From contig JAKAKP010000151.1 in the NCBI GenBank assembly GCA_021813445.1, forward strand, positions 1 through 64,000: DNA of 64,000 bases. The letters run 5' to 3'. The position numbers and the translations under genes were made by a program. Source of the stretch: Deltaproteobacteria bacterium. GTDB taxonomy: Bacteria > Desulfobacterota > Desulfobaccia > Desulfobaccales > 0-14-0-80-60-11. Shown here one piece after another: positions 53,644 to 60,852 of the stretch (positions within the stretch are counted from its first letter, which is position 1; every line of letters starts with the position of its first letter). The notes beneath the pieces were generated by a model. The model saw only the letters and a program-made list of their open reading frames with translations, was not told the origin of the DNA and did no database searches.

Positions 53644-54399
53644 TTATAGGTACCGGGAGAGCCGGGGCAACTCCGGGTCCACCTGGCGACACTCCCGCAG
53701 CAGGGCGTTCAGGTAGAGCCAGGCAAAGCTCATGAGCAACTCCGGCGCGTACTTCCGGGCCCCCTGGTCGTCAAAGGCCACCTGCACCTCCCCGGCGGCC
53801 ACCCGCAGACGGTACAGCAGGTCTCCCAACAGGGGCCAGACGACCTCCCAGCCGTCCGCAATAGCCTGATAAGCGCCGGCATCGAGGCGCCTTACGGCCA
53901 CTTCCACCACCTCCGGCCCGGCCCTGAGCAGCAACTCCTGCTTGGGCCCCGCCAGGGCGACGTCTTCCAGGGGGCCGGCCTGAGCCGCGGCGAAATCCCG
54001 GAAAGGCAGGAATTCCCGGCCCGGCCCGGCCTCCTCCAGGGGGAAGGAGCCCCGCCCGTAACGGGCCAGCAGCGCCAGAAAATCCCAGGCAAAGACGTAG
54101 GCGTCCTCGGTGGGCACGCTCAAACTCTTGCGGGCATAAAAAACCCGCAGATCCGCGCCGTGGTCCCCGTCATAATCAAACAGGAGAAAAAGCTCCAGGG
54201 GCCGGAAGGGTTTAAGAAGCATCACCCACTGGATGCTGGCGTAGGGACGGCCCTCCAGGATTTCTCCCCCCAACAGCCGGGCCAACCGCAACGGCTCTTT
54301 GCCCCGCAAGCCTTCCAGGTCCTGGCGGTATTTCTTCCGGGCATAACCGCGGATTTGGGCCTCCCAGCCCCAACCCGTTTCAAACTGGCCCAGGGACAC
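53644..54399 (-). CDS. Hypothetical protein (about 250 aa)
   Basis: A soluble 251-residue protein (first usable start GTG at 54399; the frame stays open upstream with no start codon). The N-terminal half has RGYARKKYRQDLEGLRGKEPLRLARLLGGEILEGRPYASIQWVMLLKPFRPLELFLLFDYDGDHGADLRVFYARKSL, alternating strands and helices; the C-terminal half is helical (ARKYAPELLMSFAWLYLNALLRECRQVDPELPRL). I do not recognise the family. It ends 17 bases before the candidate selenoprotein and is probably in one operon with it. Confidence 0.5.
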   Translation of the reverse strand: MSLGQFETGWGWEAQIRGYARKKYRQDLEGLRGKEPLRLARLLGGEILEGRPYASIQWVMLLKPFRPLELFLLFDYDGDHGADLRVFYARKSLSVPTEDAYVFAWDFLALLARYGRGSFPLEEAGPGREFLPFRDFAAAQAGPLEDVALAGPKQELLLRAGPEVVEVAVRRLDAGAYQAIADGWEVVWPLLGDLLYRLRVAAGEVQVAFDDQGARKYAPELLMSFAWLYLNALLRECRQVDPELPRLSRYL

Positions 54400-54437
54400 C
54401 AGGTCGTAAGGAAAATCCAGGGAAGCCGCGGCCGTGC

Positions 54438-54827
54438 TCAGCTCTTTTTCGCCTCCACCCTCTGGTTGAATTTCTCTGCATTAATTATAAACCGTTCGTG
54501 CACGGCCTCGCCAATCTTTTCCTTGGCGTCGAAGCCCTCCACCTTGAAGGTGATCTTCCGTCCCTCCACTGCGGTGACTTCGGTGACGGCCCGGACCTCC
54601 ATCCCCAAGGGCGTGGGGGCCGTGTGCTTCAGGTTCATGGAGATGCCCACGGACTGTTCCCCGGCCCCCAGATGAGGAGCCATCAGCGCCGCGCTCACCC
54701 CCTCAAACAGCCCCCCCAGAAAGGGGGTGCCGAAAACATCGGGCACCCCGTGGAAAAACTTCTGGGCCGAATGCTCCGGACCGGTCTGCAACTGCATTTC
54801 ATTCTTTAATCCCACCATAATTGCCAT
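54438..54827 (-). CDS. Hotdog-fold thioesterase-like protein
   Basis: A 129-residue hotdog-fold protein similar to fluoroacetyl-CoA/PaaI-like thioesterases. The pattern GTPFLGGLFEGVSAALMAPHLGAGEQSVGISMNLKHTAPTPLGMEVRAVTEVTAVEGRKITFKVEGFDAKEKIGEAVHERFII carries the conserved helix, the H-x-A-P-x-P-x-G-x-x-V motif and the final strand E-R-F-I. It would hydrolyse a small acyl-CoA thioester; the substrate is unknown. A GGAGGG site precedes the ATG. It lies upstream of the DUF gene at 53644 and possibly in the same transcript. Confidence 0.75.
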   Translation of the reverse strand: MAIMVGLKNEMQLQTGPEHSAQKFFHGVPDVFGTPFLGGLFEGVSAALMAPHLGAGEQSVGISMNLKHTAPTPLGMEVRAVTEVTAVEGRKITFKVEGFDAKEKIGEAVHERFIINAEKFNQRVEAKKS

Positions 54828-54845
54828 CGGGCCCTCCTTGGTTTA

Positions 54846-55035
54846 AGTGAGCAGTGAGCAGAAAAGGATCGGAATCCAGGACTACCCAATGCTACGAAAG
54901 TTCCGGTTTCTTGGTGGCACAGGCGTCTCGCCTGTGCGAGGGAAGCGGGCGAGCACGCCCGCCTTACGAATTTTCCATAATTTACGGGTGAGCTAACGGT
55001 CTAGGCACTCCTGCTTACTGCTCACTGCTCACTCC
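54846..55035. repeat. Inverted heptamer repeats flanking a GC palindrome
   Basis: GTGAGCAGTGAGCAG (54847-54861) and TGCTTACTGCTCACTGCTCACT (55012-55033) are opposite-orientation heptamer arrays of the same family as 304-381. Between them are GGTGGCACAGGCGTCTCGCC/GTGCG (about 54914-54938), a palindrome related to the other GC repeats, and the string GTGAGCTAACGG. No gene is present in this gap. Confidence 0.65.
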
Positions 55036-55037
55036 AT

Positions 55038-55643
55038 TTACACCGCCAGCGGGTCCAATTTTATAGGCGGCAGGACCTCGCCCCGAGCCAGGCGTTGACC
55101 CAGATCAGTGGCGGCGGTAAGCACCTCGGGTTGGGTCTGGATCGCGCCTTTTTCGTCCACGCCCCGCACCAGGATTTCCCCGGCGTAGCGGACGTTGATG
55201 GCGTCGAAGAAGTATTTGGCCACCAGGCGTGCGCCCACGAAGAGTAAGCGCCCCTTGGTGGCGCCGGTGCACAGGAGCACGCCCTGGCGCTCGCCCCCCG
55301 GAAAGTCTTGTTTGAGATGATAGCGCCGGGACCACAGGGCCTGGGTGCGGTCGATCATGGCCTTGGCCTGGGCGGAGAGGCTGTAAAAAAAGATGGGGGA
55401 AGCCAGGGCCACCACGTCGGCCTCCAAGAGTTTATCGTAAAGGGCCCGCATGTCATCCTTGATGGGGCAGGTGCCGTCTTTGAAGCAGTGATAGATTTCC
55501 ATGCAGGGAGAAATCTTCAACTCCCGCAGGGAGACCTTTTCCACAGTTGCGCCGCCCTGGGCCGCGCCTTGAAGAAAAGCGTCCAGCAGGATTTCGGAGT
55601 TGCCGCCCCGGCGGGGGCTGCCCCAGATGCCAAGTACCTTCAT
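55038..55643 (-). CDS. NADPH-dependent FMN reductase / flavodoxin-family protein
   Basis: A 201-residue flavodoxin-like protein. MKVLGIWGSPRRGGNSEILLDAFLQGA holds the FMN-phosphate loop; CMEIYHCFKDGTCPIKDDMRALYDKLLEADVVALASPIFFYSLSAQAKAMIDRTQALW is the typical iron-sulfur-flavoprotein/NAD(P)H reductase segment, and four cysteines lie near residues 48-63. These proteins reduce flavins, quinones or metals. An AGGAGA site precedes the ATG; a heptamer repeat array follows the stop. Confidence 0.82.
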   Translation of the reverse strand: MKVLGIWGSPRRGGNSEILLDAFLQGAAQGGATVEKVSLRELKISPCMEIYHCFKDGTCPIKDDMRALYDKLLEADVVALASPIFFYSLSAQAKAMIDRTQALWSRRYHLKQDFPGGERQGVLLCTGATKGRLLFVGARLVAKYFFDAINVRYAGEILVRGVDEKGAIQTQPEVLTAATDLGQRLARGEVLPPIKLDPLAV

Positions 55644-55898
55644 AGTTATCTCCTGGGCGCCGCCTTTAGATCCGGCCGGGTGGGTTTCAGCCGTTCCCTG
55701 GCGGTGCGGGAAATCGGCGCTCTATGGAATTATAAACATAGGGATATGTGGGGGAAGATGTCAAGCAGGATAATAATGCGGCCGCAGCTAACAGATTTTC
55801 CAAAAAGGAAATCAAATTGTGGCAGTAGAGGGAATTTGATATTATCTTCTATAAAATTTGCAGCTGCTTCTAATAAAAATAAGTCAAGGAGATCTCGC

Positions 55899-56405
55899 AT
55901 GCTGAGAAGATTACCGGGCGGTTTCCGCCATTTTGGCAAATTGCTGGTAGTAGCCGCCTGTATCCTGGCCATGGCCGGGGGCGCTTGGGCCGCAGGTCAA
56001 GCCGCCCCGGATTTTACCCTGCCGGATGTCCTCCAGGGCAAGAATTACAGCCTGAGCCAGTTTAAGGGCAAGGTGGTGATGATCAATTTTTTCACCTTTT
56101 TCTGTATGCCTTGCCGGGAAGAGATGCCGGATTTAAACAAAATTTATAATGAGTATAAGGGCAGGGGGTTCCAGACTTTGGGGATCGCCCTGAGCTCCGA
56201 TCCCACCCAGATCCGCTTCCTGGTGAAGCAGATCGGCCTGGATTATCCGGTCCTGATCGGCAACGATCAGGTGAGCAAGGCTTACGGCAACGTGGAGATC
56301 GTGCCCACCACTTTCATCATCGACAAACAGGGGAACATCGCCCACAAGATCCTGGGGACCCGCAAGAAAGAAGAGCTGCAAAAGATGATCGAGGCTCTGC
56401 TCTAA
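55899..56405 (+). CDS. TlpA-like periplasmic thioredoxin-fold protein
   Basis: The ORF track frame is longer, but ATG at 55899 (AAGGAG 8 bases before) gives 168 residues with a signal peptide (LLVVAACILAMAGGAWA). The thioredoxin fold follows: PDFTLPDVLQGKNYSLSQFKGKVVMINFFTFFCMPCREEMPDLNKIYNEYKGRGFQTLGIALSSDPTQIRFLV, with the CMPC redox centre, and VEIVPTTFIIDKQGNIAHKILG with the cis-proline. Such ResA/TlpA/CcmG relatives reduce periplasmic disulfides, e.g. for cytochrome c assembly. It may be co-transcribed with the AAA ATPase 52 bases downstream. Confidence 0.88.
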   Translation: MLRRLPGGFRHFGKLLVVAACILAMAGGAWAAGQAAPDFTLPDVLQGKNYSLSQFKGKVVMINFFTFFCMPCREEMPDLNKIYNEYKGRGFQTLGIALSSDPTQIRFLVKQIGLDYPVLIGNDQVSKAYGNVEIVPTTFIIDKQGNIAHKILGTRKKEELQKMIEALL

Positions 56406-56457
56406 AGGTCGCCGCCAATAGCGGGGGCCGGCCACTGGCCCCCTCAGCGAGGTATTT

Positions 56458-58212
56458 ATGATTGGGCCCGAAATGAAACTGCCGGAATGGGCCCAGCAGT
56501 TTGCCGAACATCTGGCCGCGGGGGAATCGGCCCTGTTCATTCTCCACGGCCAGGTGTTCGATTACGTGCGGGTGAACGGCGGCTACCTCCCCTGCAGTTC
56601 CTTCCTGGGGGACTGGCTGGGCCAGGAGCGCCACGTAGTTTTCTATAATCTGGGTTTGGGCCTGGAGTTTGGAGACGGCCAGGGGGAAATGGCCTTCCGC
56701 CAGGCCCTGGCCCCTCCCCCTCCGGAAGACGACGAGGAAGACGTCTCCCGGGTCCGGGTCCGGGCCCGGGCCTTGAAGGCCCTGGGACAGCCCCCCAGCC
56801 CCGAACCCCTGCCCCAAAGCCCTCGGGAAGTCCTGCAACTGGCGGAAAGGGTGATGACCGCTTGCTGCCAGTCCCCGGGGAGCACCAAGCCCATTGCCTT
56901 AATTTTGGAATATGCCGAAACCATGGTGCCGGCCTTGGAATTGGGGTCCATGCCGGAGGCGGACCGGGCCACGCTTGTGACCCTGCTGCGCTGGGCCCGC
57001 CACCGGGACCTCATCGAGGCCGGGCACGTGGTGATCCTGACCACCGGCAATCTCGCGGATTTAAACCCCATGCTCCTGCTGTCCCGCTACGGCGCCCAAG
57101 TGATCGAGGTGCCGGCCCCGGACCAGGCAGACAGGGTGGCCTTCATCGACCATCTCCTGACCCAGGGCCACTATAAGTTAGATTTATCGCCCAAGGAACT
57201 GGCCCACCTCACCGCAGGCCTGAGCCTCACCGTGGTTGCTTCGCTCTTGCACCAGGCCCGGCGACAGCCCCTGACCATGGACCTGGTGCGCCGCCGCAAG
57301 AAAGAGCTGTTGCGCCAGGAACTGGTGGGCCTCATCGAGGTCATCGAGCCCCGTTACGGGCTGGCGGAGATCGGGGGCCTCGAGCCCATCAAGGAGTATT
57401 TTTCCCAGATTGTCGCGGCCATCCAGGCCGGGGAAGACAAGCTCGTGCCCCGGGGCATCACCATGATGGGTCCCCCGGGGGTGGGCAAGACCGCTCTGGC
57501 CGAAGCCCTGGCCCGGGACTCGGGCTTCAACTTCATCAAGCTCTTAAACCCCCGGACCAAGTGGGTGGGGGAATCGGAGCGCAACTTCTTCAAGGCCCTG
57601 CAGACCCTGAGGACCTTGACCCCGGTGGTGGTGGTGGAAGACGAGGCCGACCAGAGCGAGCACGGCCGGGACGAATACTCCGGGGACACCGGCGTGTCCA
57701 ACCGCCTGCGGCAGATGCGCTTCGAGTTCATGGGGGACCCGGCCATCCAGGGGAAAGTCCTGTGGATCAGGATCACCAACCGGCCGGACCGCCTGGACAA
57801 GGCCGATCTGCGTTCCGGGCGCTCCAGCGAGCGCATCCCCTTCTTCATGCCGGATTTCACCGAGAAGGTCCATATCCTGGAGGTGGTGTCCCGGCGCAGC
57901 TACATCCCCTGCGACCCCGGGGATTTCCCGGAAGTGGTGCGCCACCTGGAGGAACGCCATCCGGAGGTGATCACCGGCGGCGACCTGGAGGAGATTGTCT
58001 TTCGGGCCTACCGCCGGGCCCGGGTGGCGGGCCGGGAGCAGGTGACGCTCGATGATTTCCAGGCGGTCATCGACGACTTCCTGCCCCCCCACCAGATGGA
58101 AGTGCTCCGGCAGATGGAACGCCTGGCCCTGAACCAGTGCTCCTCGCGGCGCTTCATCCCGGAAAGGGTCTGGTCCTGGGCCGCCCGCCGGGAAGAAGGG
58201 GAGGAAAGATAG
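56458..58212 (+). CDS. Ycf46-like AAA+ ATPase
   Basis: A 584-residue soluble protein with two AAA modules. The first (about residues 1-280) is degenerate, lacking a Walker A. The second has EPIKEYFSQIVAAIQAG, Walker A GPPGVGKTALAEALAR, Walker B VVVVEDEADQ, and the sensor region RITNRPDRLDKADL, and the arginine-containing SGRSSERIPFFMPDFTEKVHILE. The degenerate-plus-active arrangement matches plastid/cyanobacterial Ycf46 and a widespread bacterial family of unknown substrate. TlpA gene lies 52 bases upstream and may share its transcript. Confidence 0.8.
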   Translation: MIGPEMKLPEWAQQFAEHLAAGESALFILHGQVFDYVRVNGGYLPCSSFLGDWLGQERHVVFYNLGLGLEFGDGQGEMAFRQALAPPPPEDDEEDVSRVRVRARALKALGQPPSPEPLPQSPREVLQLAERVMTACCQSPGSTKPIALILEYAETMVPALELGSMPEADRATLVTLLRWARHRDLIEAGHVVILTTGNLADLNPMLLLSRYGAQVIEVPAPDQADRVAFIDHLLTQGHYKLDLSPKELAHLTAGLSLTVVASLLHQARRQPLTMDLVRRRKKELLRQELVGLIEVIEPRYGLAEIGGLEPIKEYFSQIVAAIQAGEDKLVPRGITMMGPPGVGKTALAEALARDSGFNFIKLLNPRTKWVGESERNFFKALQTLRTLTPVVVVEDEADQSEHGRDEYSGDTGVSNRLRQMRFEFMGDPAIQGKVLWIRITNRPDRLDKADLRSGRSSERIPFFMPDFTEKVHILEVVSRRSYIPCDPGDFPEVVRHLEERHPEVITGGDLEEIVFRAYRRARVAGREQVTLDDFQAVIDDFLPPHQMEVLRQMERLALNQCSSRRFIPERVWSWAARREEGEER

Positions 58213-58357
58213 GGGCCAGAGTCAGTTTTCATTTTTTGGTTAGGGGGATAGGGGTGCGTCAGGAAAGCTGATCCGGGAAATACTCACTTCGAGCCTTGCC
58301 AATGCACCCTATTGTTAGGAGACAGAAGCTATTGCAAAATCCCAAATTCCCTTGAAT

Positions 58358-58432
58358 TGTCATTCTGAGCGCAAGAATCTCGTATTTTCGAAGGGTTGAG
58401 ATCCTTCACGGCGTTCAGTATGACAGGTTTGC
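58358..58432. repeat. Dispersed palindromic repeat (TGTCATTCTGAGC family)
   Basis: TGTCATTCTGAGCGCAAGAATCTC and its opposite GAGATCCTTCACGGCGTTCAG...TATGACA form a long imperfect palindrome. Such TGTCATTCTGAGCG elements are common dispersed repeats in anaerobic bacterial genomes. The rest of the 58213-58565 gap holds a CCCTTTGAAAAAGGGGG repeat just before the first DUF559 gene. Confidence 0.6.
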
Positions 58433-58565
58433 ACTGGCTTCTGGTGAAGACCTCGAAGACGAGCTTTGCAATTTCAATCTGCACCATCATCGGTAAAGTG
58501 AAATAAGCCCCATAAGCAAGGTCTTCTTTCCCACCCTTTGAAAAAGGGGGCAGGGGGGGCGCTCG

Positions 58566-58925
58566 ATGCTCAAGTATAGCCCCAAACTGAAGGCCAGTGC
58601 CCGGCAGCTCCGGCAGAACCTCACGGATAGCGAGCGGGCTTTATGGTGGCGGTTGCGGGGCAAACAACTAGCGGAAGTGCAATTTTATCGACAAAAGCCC
58701 ATCGGCGATTACATTGTGGATTTCTATGCGCCAAAGGCAAAGTTGGTTATCGAAATAGATGGTTCCCAGCATTTTGAAGCCCAGCATGTTGAAAAAGACA
58801 GGAAAAGGGACGAATATTTAAGCAGCCTGGGGCTGCTGGTGCTGCGGTTTGACAGCAGACAGGCATTAAAAGAAATTGAAGGAGTTATGGACGCCGTCTA
58901 TCAGGCGGTAAGGGCAAGAATTTAG
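58566..58925 (+). CDS. DUF559 endonuclease-like protein, copy 1
   Basis: A 119-residue Vsr-like PD-(D/E)xK-fold protein. LTDSERALWWRLRGKQLAEVQFYRQKPIGDYIVDFYAPKAKLVIEIDGSQHFEAQHVEKDRKRDEYLSSLGLLVLRFDS contains the conserved DFY, the E-I-D-G-x-Q-H and the RDxYL elements. DUF559 relatives are related to very-short-patch repair endonucleases, but their function is not established. It is one of two tandem copies embedded in repeats. Confidence 0.85.
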   Translation: MLKYSPKLKASARQLRQNLTDSERALWWRLRGKQLAEVQFYRQKPIGDYIVDFYAPKAKLVIEIDGSQHFEAQHVEKDRKRDEYLSSLGLLVLRFDSRQALKEIEGVMDAVYQAVRARI

Positions 58926-59141
58926 GCACATAAATCCCCCCTGACCCCCCTTTTGCAAAGGGGGGGATAAGAGACCCTCCTTTTCAAGGGGGGAAAAATA
59001 TCCCCTTTTGGCAAGGGGAGAAAGAGAAGAGTTAGGCAGCTTCATTTGCGCCATCATGGGCAAAGGGAAGGAAGCCCCATAATCACGACTTTTCTTTCCC
59101 CCCCTTTGAAAAAGGGGGCGGGGGGGATTTAAGAGCGCTCG

Positions 59142-59501
59142 ATGCTCAAATATAGTCCCAAGCTGAAAGCCAGCGCCCGGCAGCTCCGGCAGAACCTCAC
59201 GGATAGCGAGCGGGTCTTATGGCGGCGGTTGCGGGGCAAGCAGATTGAGGGCGTACAATTTTATCGACAGAAACCCATCGGCGATTATATTGTGGATTTT
59301 TATGCGCCCCAGGCCAAGTTGGTTGTGGAAATAGACGGTTCCCAGCATTTTGAAGCACAGCATATGGAAAAGGATAAAAAGCGGGACGAATATCTAAATA
59401 GCCTGGGGCTGCTGGTGCTGCGGTTTGACAGCAGGCAGGCATTAAAAGAAATTGAAGGAGTTATGGATGCCGTCTATCAGGCGGTAAGGGCAAGAATTTA
59501 G
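59142..59501 (+). CDS. DUF559 endonuclease-like protein, copy 2
   Basis: A 119-residue near-identical copy of the gene 576 bases upstream; it differs at about ten positions (e.g. VLWRRLRGKQIEGVQ for ALWWRLRGKQLAEVQ, HMEKDKKRDEYLNS for HVEKDRKRDEYLSS). All key residues are kept, so both copies look functional. The changes are mostly conservative, suggesting duplication followed by selection on the protein. Confidence 0.85.
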   Translation: MLKYSPKLKASARQLRQNLTDSERVLWRRLRGKQIEGVQFYRQKPIGDYIVDFYAPQAKLVVEIDGSQHFEAQHMEKDKKRDEYLNSLGLLVLRFDSRQALKEIEGVMDAVYQAVRARI

Positions 59502-59775
59502 GCACATAAATCCCCCCTAACCCCCCTTTTACAAAGGGGGGTTATGCGATCCCCCTTTTTTAGGGGGGGGATAAGAGGCCTCCTTTTCAAAAAGTGGGAT
59601 AAGAAAAGAGTTCGCCCTGTTTTTTGGGGCGAATAAGAGGGCTAAGGGGGAGAAAAACACAGCAAGGAAACTCACCATCAGCGAGAAAATTATCTTTACG
59701 GGCCAGGAGGCGCAACTCCTGGAGGGGAATGGCGATCAGGGCTCTCGAGTTGCCCGGCGGGCTCCCATTGACTCT

Positions 59776-60462
59776 TTGCTGCGCTATGTGGGCCGGGTGA
59801 TGCCGCCGCCGCTGCCGGTCTTGCCTCCCGGCTGCCGCTGGCTGGCCGCCCGGAAAGAGCTGCTTTTCCTGGTGGTGGAGCACCCGCCCCAATGCCGGAC
59901 CCTGCGGGGCAGTTGGGAAAAAAAGGGGGGGGAGGACTACCGCACCTACCGCCTGGCTTTTCCCTACATTCTGTATCTCCTCAGTTTTTACCGGGGCCAC
60001 CTGGAAGAAATGAAGATGTTCTACCGGCTGAGCCCTCTTGTCTCCCTGGCTGACCCCTTGTATCATACCAACCTGCCCAATGTCCGGGGCGAGCCGGGCC
60101 ATTACGGCTCCCAGCGGGTTTGCCTGCGCTACCGCCCGGAGATGCTGGAGGGCGTGCCCCTGGCCCAGGCCGTGCCCACCCTCATCGATTTTTTCTGGAG
60201 CACCGGCTTCAACCAGGACATCAAGGGCAGCGCCTTCGAGAGGGCCAGGGAACGGGACTCCCGCATTGCCGACTTCGCAGCCTGGGAGGCCGCCACCCAG
60301 GCCGACCCCCTGTTTCCCTTGCAAATTGAGTGGGAGCAGGCCGACCAGACCATTCCCGGCCTCTGGCTGGAGTGCCTGCAGCTCCACGGGGACACGGACC
60401 AGCCCGTGGCCAGCGCGGAAGAATTGGCGGATATCCTTTACCGTCTGCCCGTGGGGTATTAA
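59776..60462 (+). CDS. Hypothetical protein, possibly 5' truncated
   Basis: The listed start is a TTG in mid-protein. The frame continues well upstream without a usual start codon (RKLTISEKIIFTGQEAQLLEGNGDQGSRVARRAPIDSLLRY) and runs into the repeat next to the DUF559 gene. The 228-residue part has CRWLAARKELLFLVVEHPPQCRTLRG, YRTYRLAFPYILYLLSFYRGHLEEM and LPNVRGEPGHYGSQRVCLRYRPEML. The order reminds me of PRTRC/prokaryotic E2-like proteins (FPYxxFLLxF and LPNV...RVCL), but this is a weak resemblance. It may be a gene cut at its 5' end by repeat insertion. Confidence 0.45.
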   Translation: MLRYVGRVMPPPLPVLPPGCRWLAARKELLFLVVEHPPQCRTLRGSWEKKGGEDYRTYRLAFPYILYLLSFYRGHLEEMKMFYRLSPLVSLADPLYHTNLPNVRGEPGHYGSQRVCLRYRPEMLEGVPLAQAVPTLIDFFWSTGFNQDIKGSAFERARERDSRIADFAAWEAATQADPLFPLQIEWEQADQTIPGLWLECLQLHGDTDQPVASAEELADILYRLPVGY

Positions 60463-60646
60463 AAGCAGTTTGCGGTTTTCGGTTTCCGGTTTCCGGTCTG
60501 ATAGAGCGGCATGAGGCCGCCCCCGTTTTTCCAACCCACTTCCTCCCCCCAACCCTGCACTGTCAGCCTTCTTGACACGCCGCCGTGCATACTTATTTTA
60601 AAACACGTAGCCCCCTTGAAGTGATGGGCAGGGCTTTTTTCCTGTT
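60463..60646. other. Intergenic region with TTTCCGG heptamers
   Basis: TTTGCGGTTTTCGGTTTCCG and TTTCCGGTC (about 60470-60500) is a 7-bp tandem repeat related to runs at 5033 and 16568. No other feature is recognised before the MITE at 60647. Confidence 0.5.
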
Positions 60647-60768
60647 ATACCAAGTTGCCATCAAAAAGGTGTGCGAAATGTAGCGAACCTTGTGTTCGCC
60701 CATCAGCGCCTGGGCGAACACAAGGTTCGCCCCTACGAGAAAAACCTTCTTTGATTACGATTTAGTAT
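60647..60768. mobile_element. MITE-like element, family A (122 bp)
   Basis: Left terminus ATACCAAGTTGCCATCAAAAAGG and right terminus (inverse complement) ATACTAAATCGTAATCAAAGAAGG are imperfect inverted repeats of about 23 bp. The first 16 bases of the left terminus equal the insertion-sequence terminus at the window start. The interior holds the palindrome GCGAACCTTGTGTTCGCC...GGCGAACACAAGGTTCGC. It has no coding capacity and could be moved by the same transposase. Confidence 0.7.
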
Positions 60769-60852
60769 TAAACTATCCGGCCTTCAGGGAGCCACAATAC
60801 CAGCTTTCCGCACTGCGCCCCCTTGACTTGGCCTTAAAGCCAAGGAGACCCG

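Larger units (their letters stand above)
58534..59600. repeat. Tandem duplication unit: DUF559 gene with flanking CCCCC/GGGGG palindromes
   Basis: Before each DUF559 gene is ACCCTTTGAAAAAGGGGGCA or CCCCTTTGAAAAAGGGGGCG, then GGGGGG and the shared GCGCTCGATGCTCAA. After each gene is GGCACATAAATCCCCCCT followed by CCCCCCTTTTGCAAAGGGGG or its variant. The two units are about 576 bases apart and near-identical, so a direct duplication occurred. The palindrome belongs to the family also found without genes at 14804, 20122 and 26463. Confidence 0.8.

Noticed and set aside
58358-58432. TGTCATTCTGAGC palindrome as an RNA gene
   Set aside because: It is a common dispersed repeat type with no conserved RNA structure known to me.
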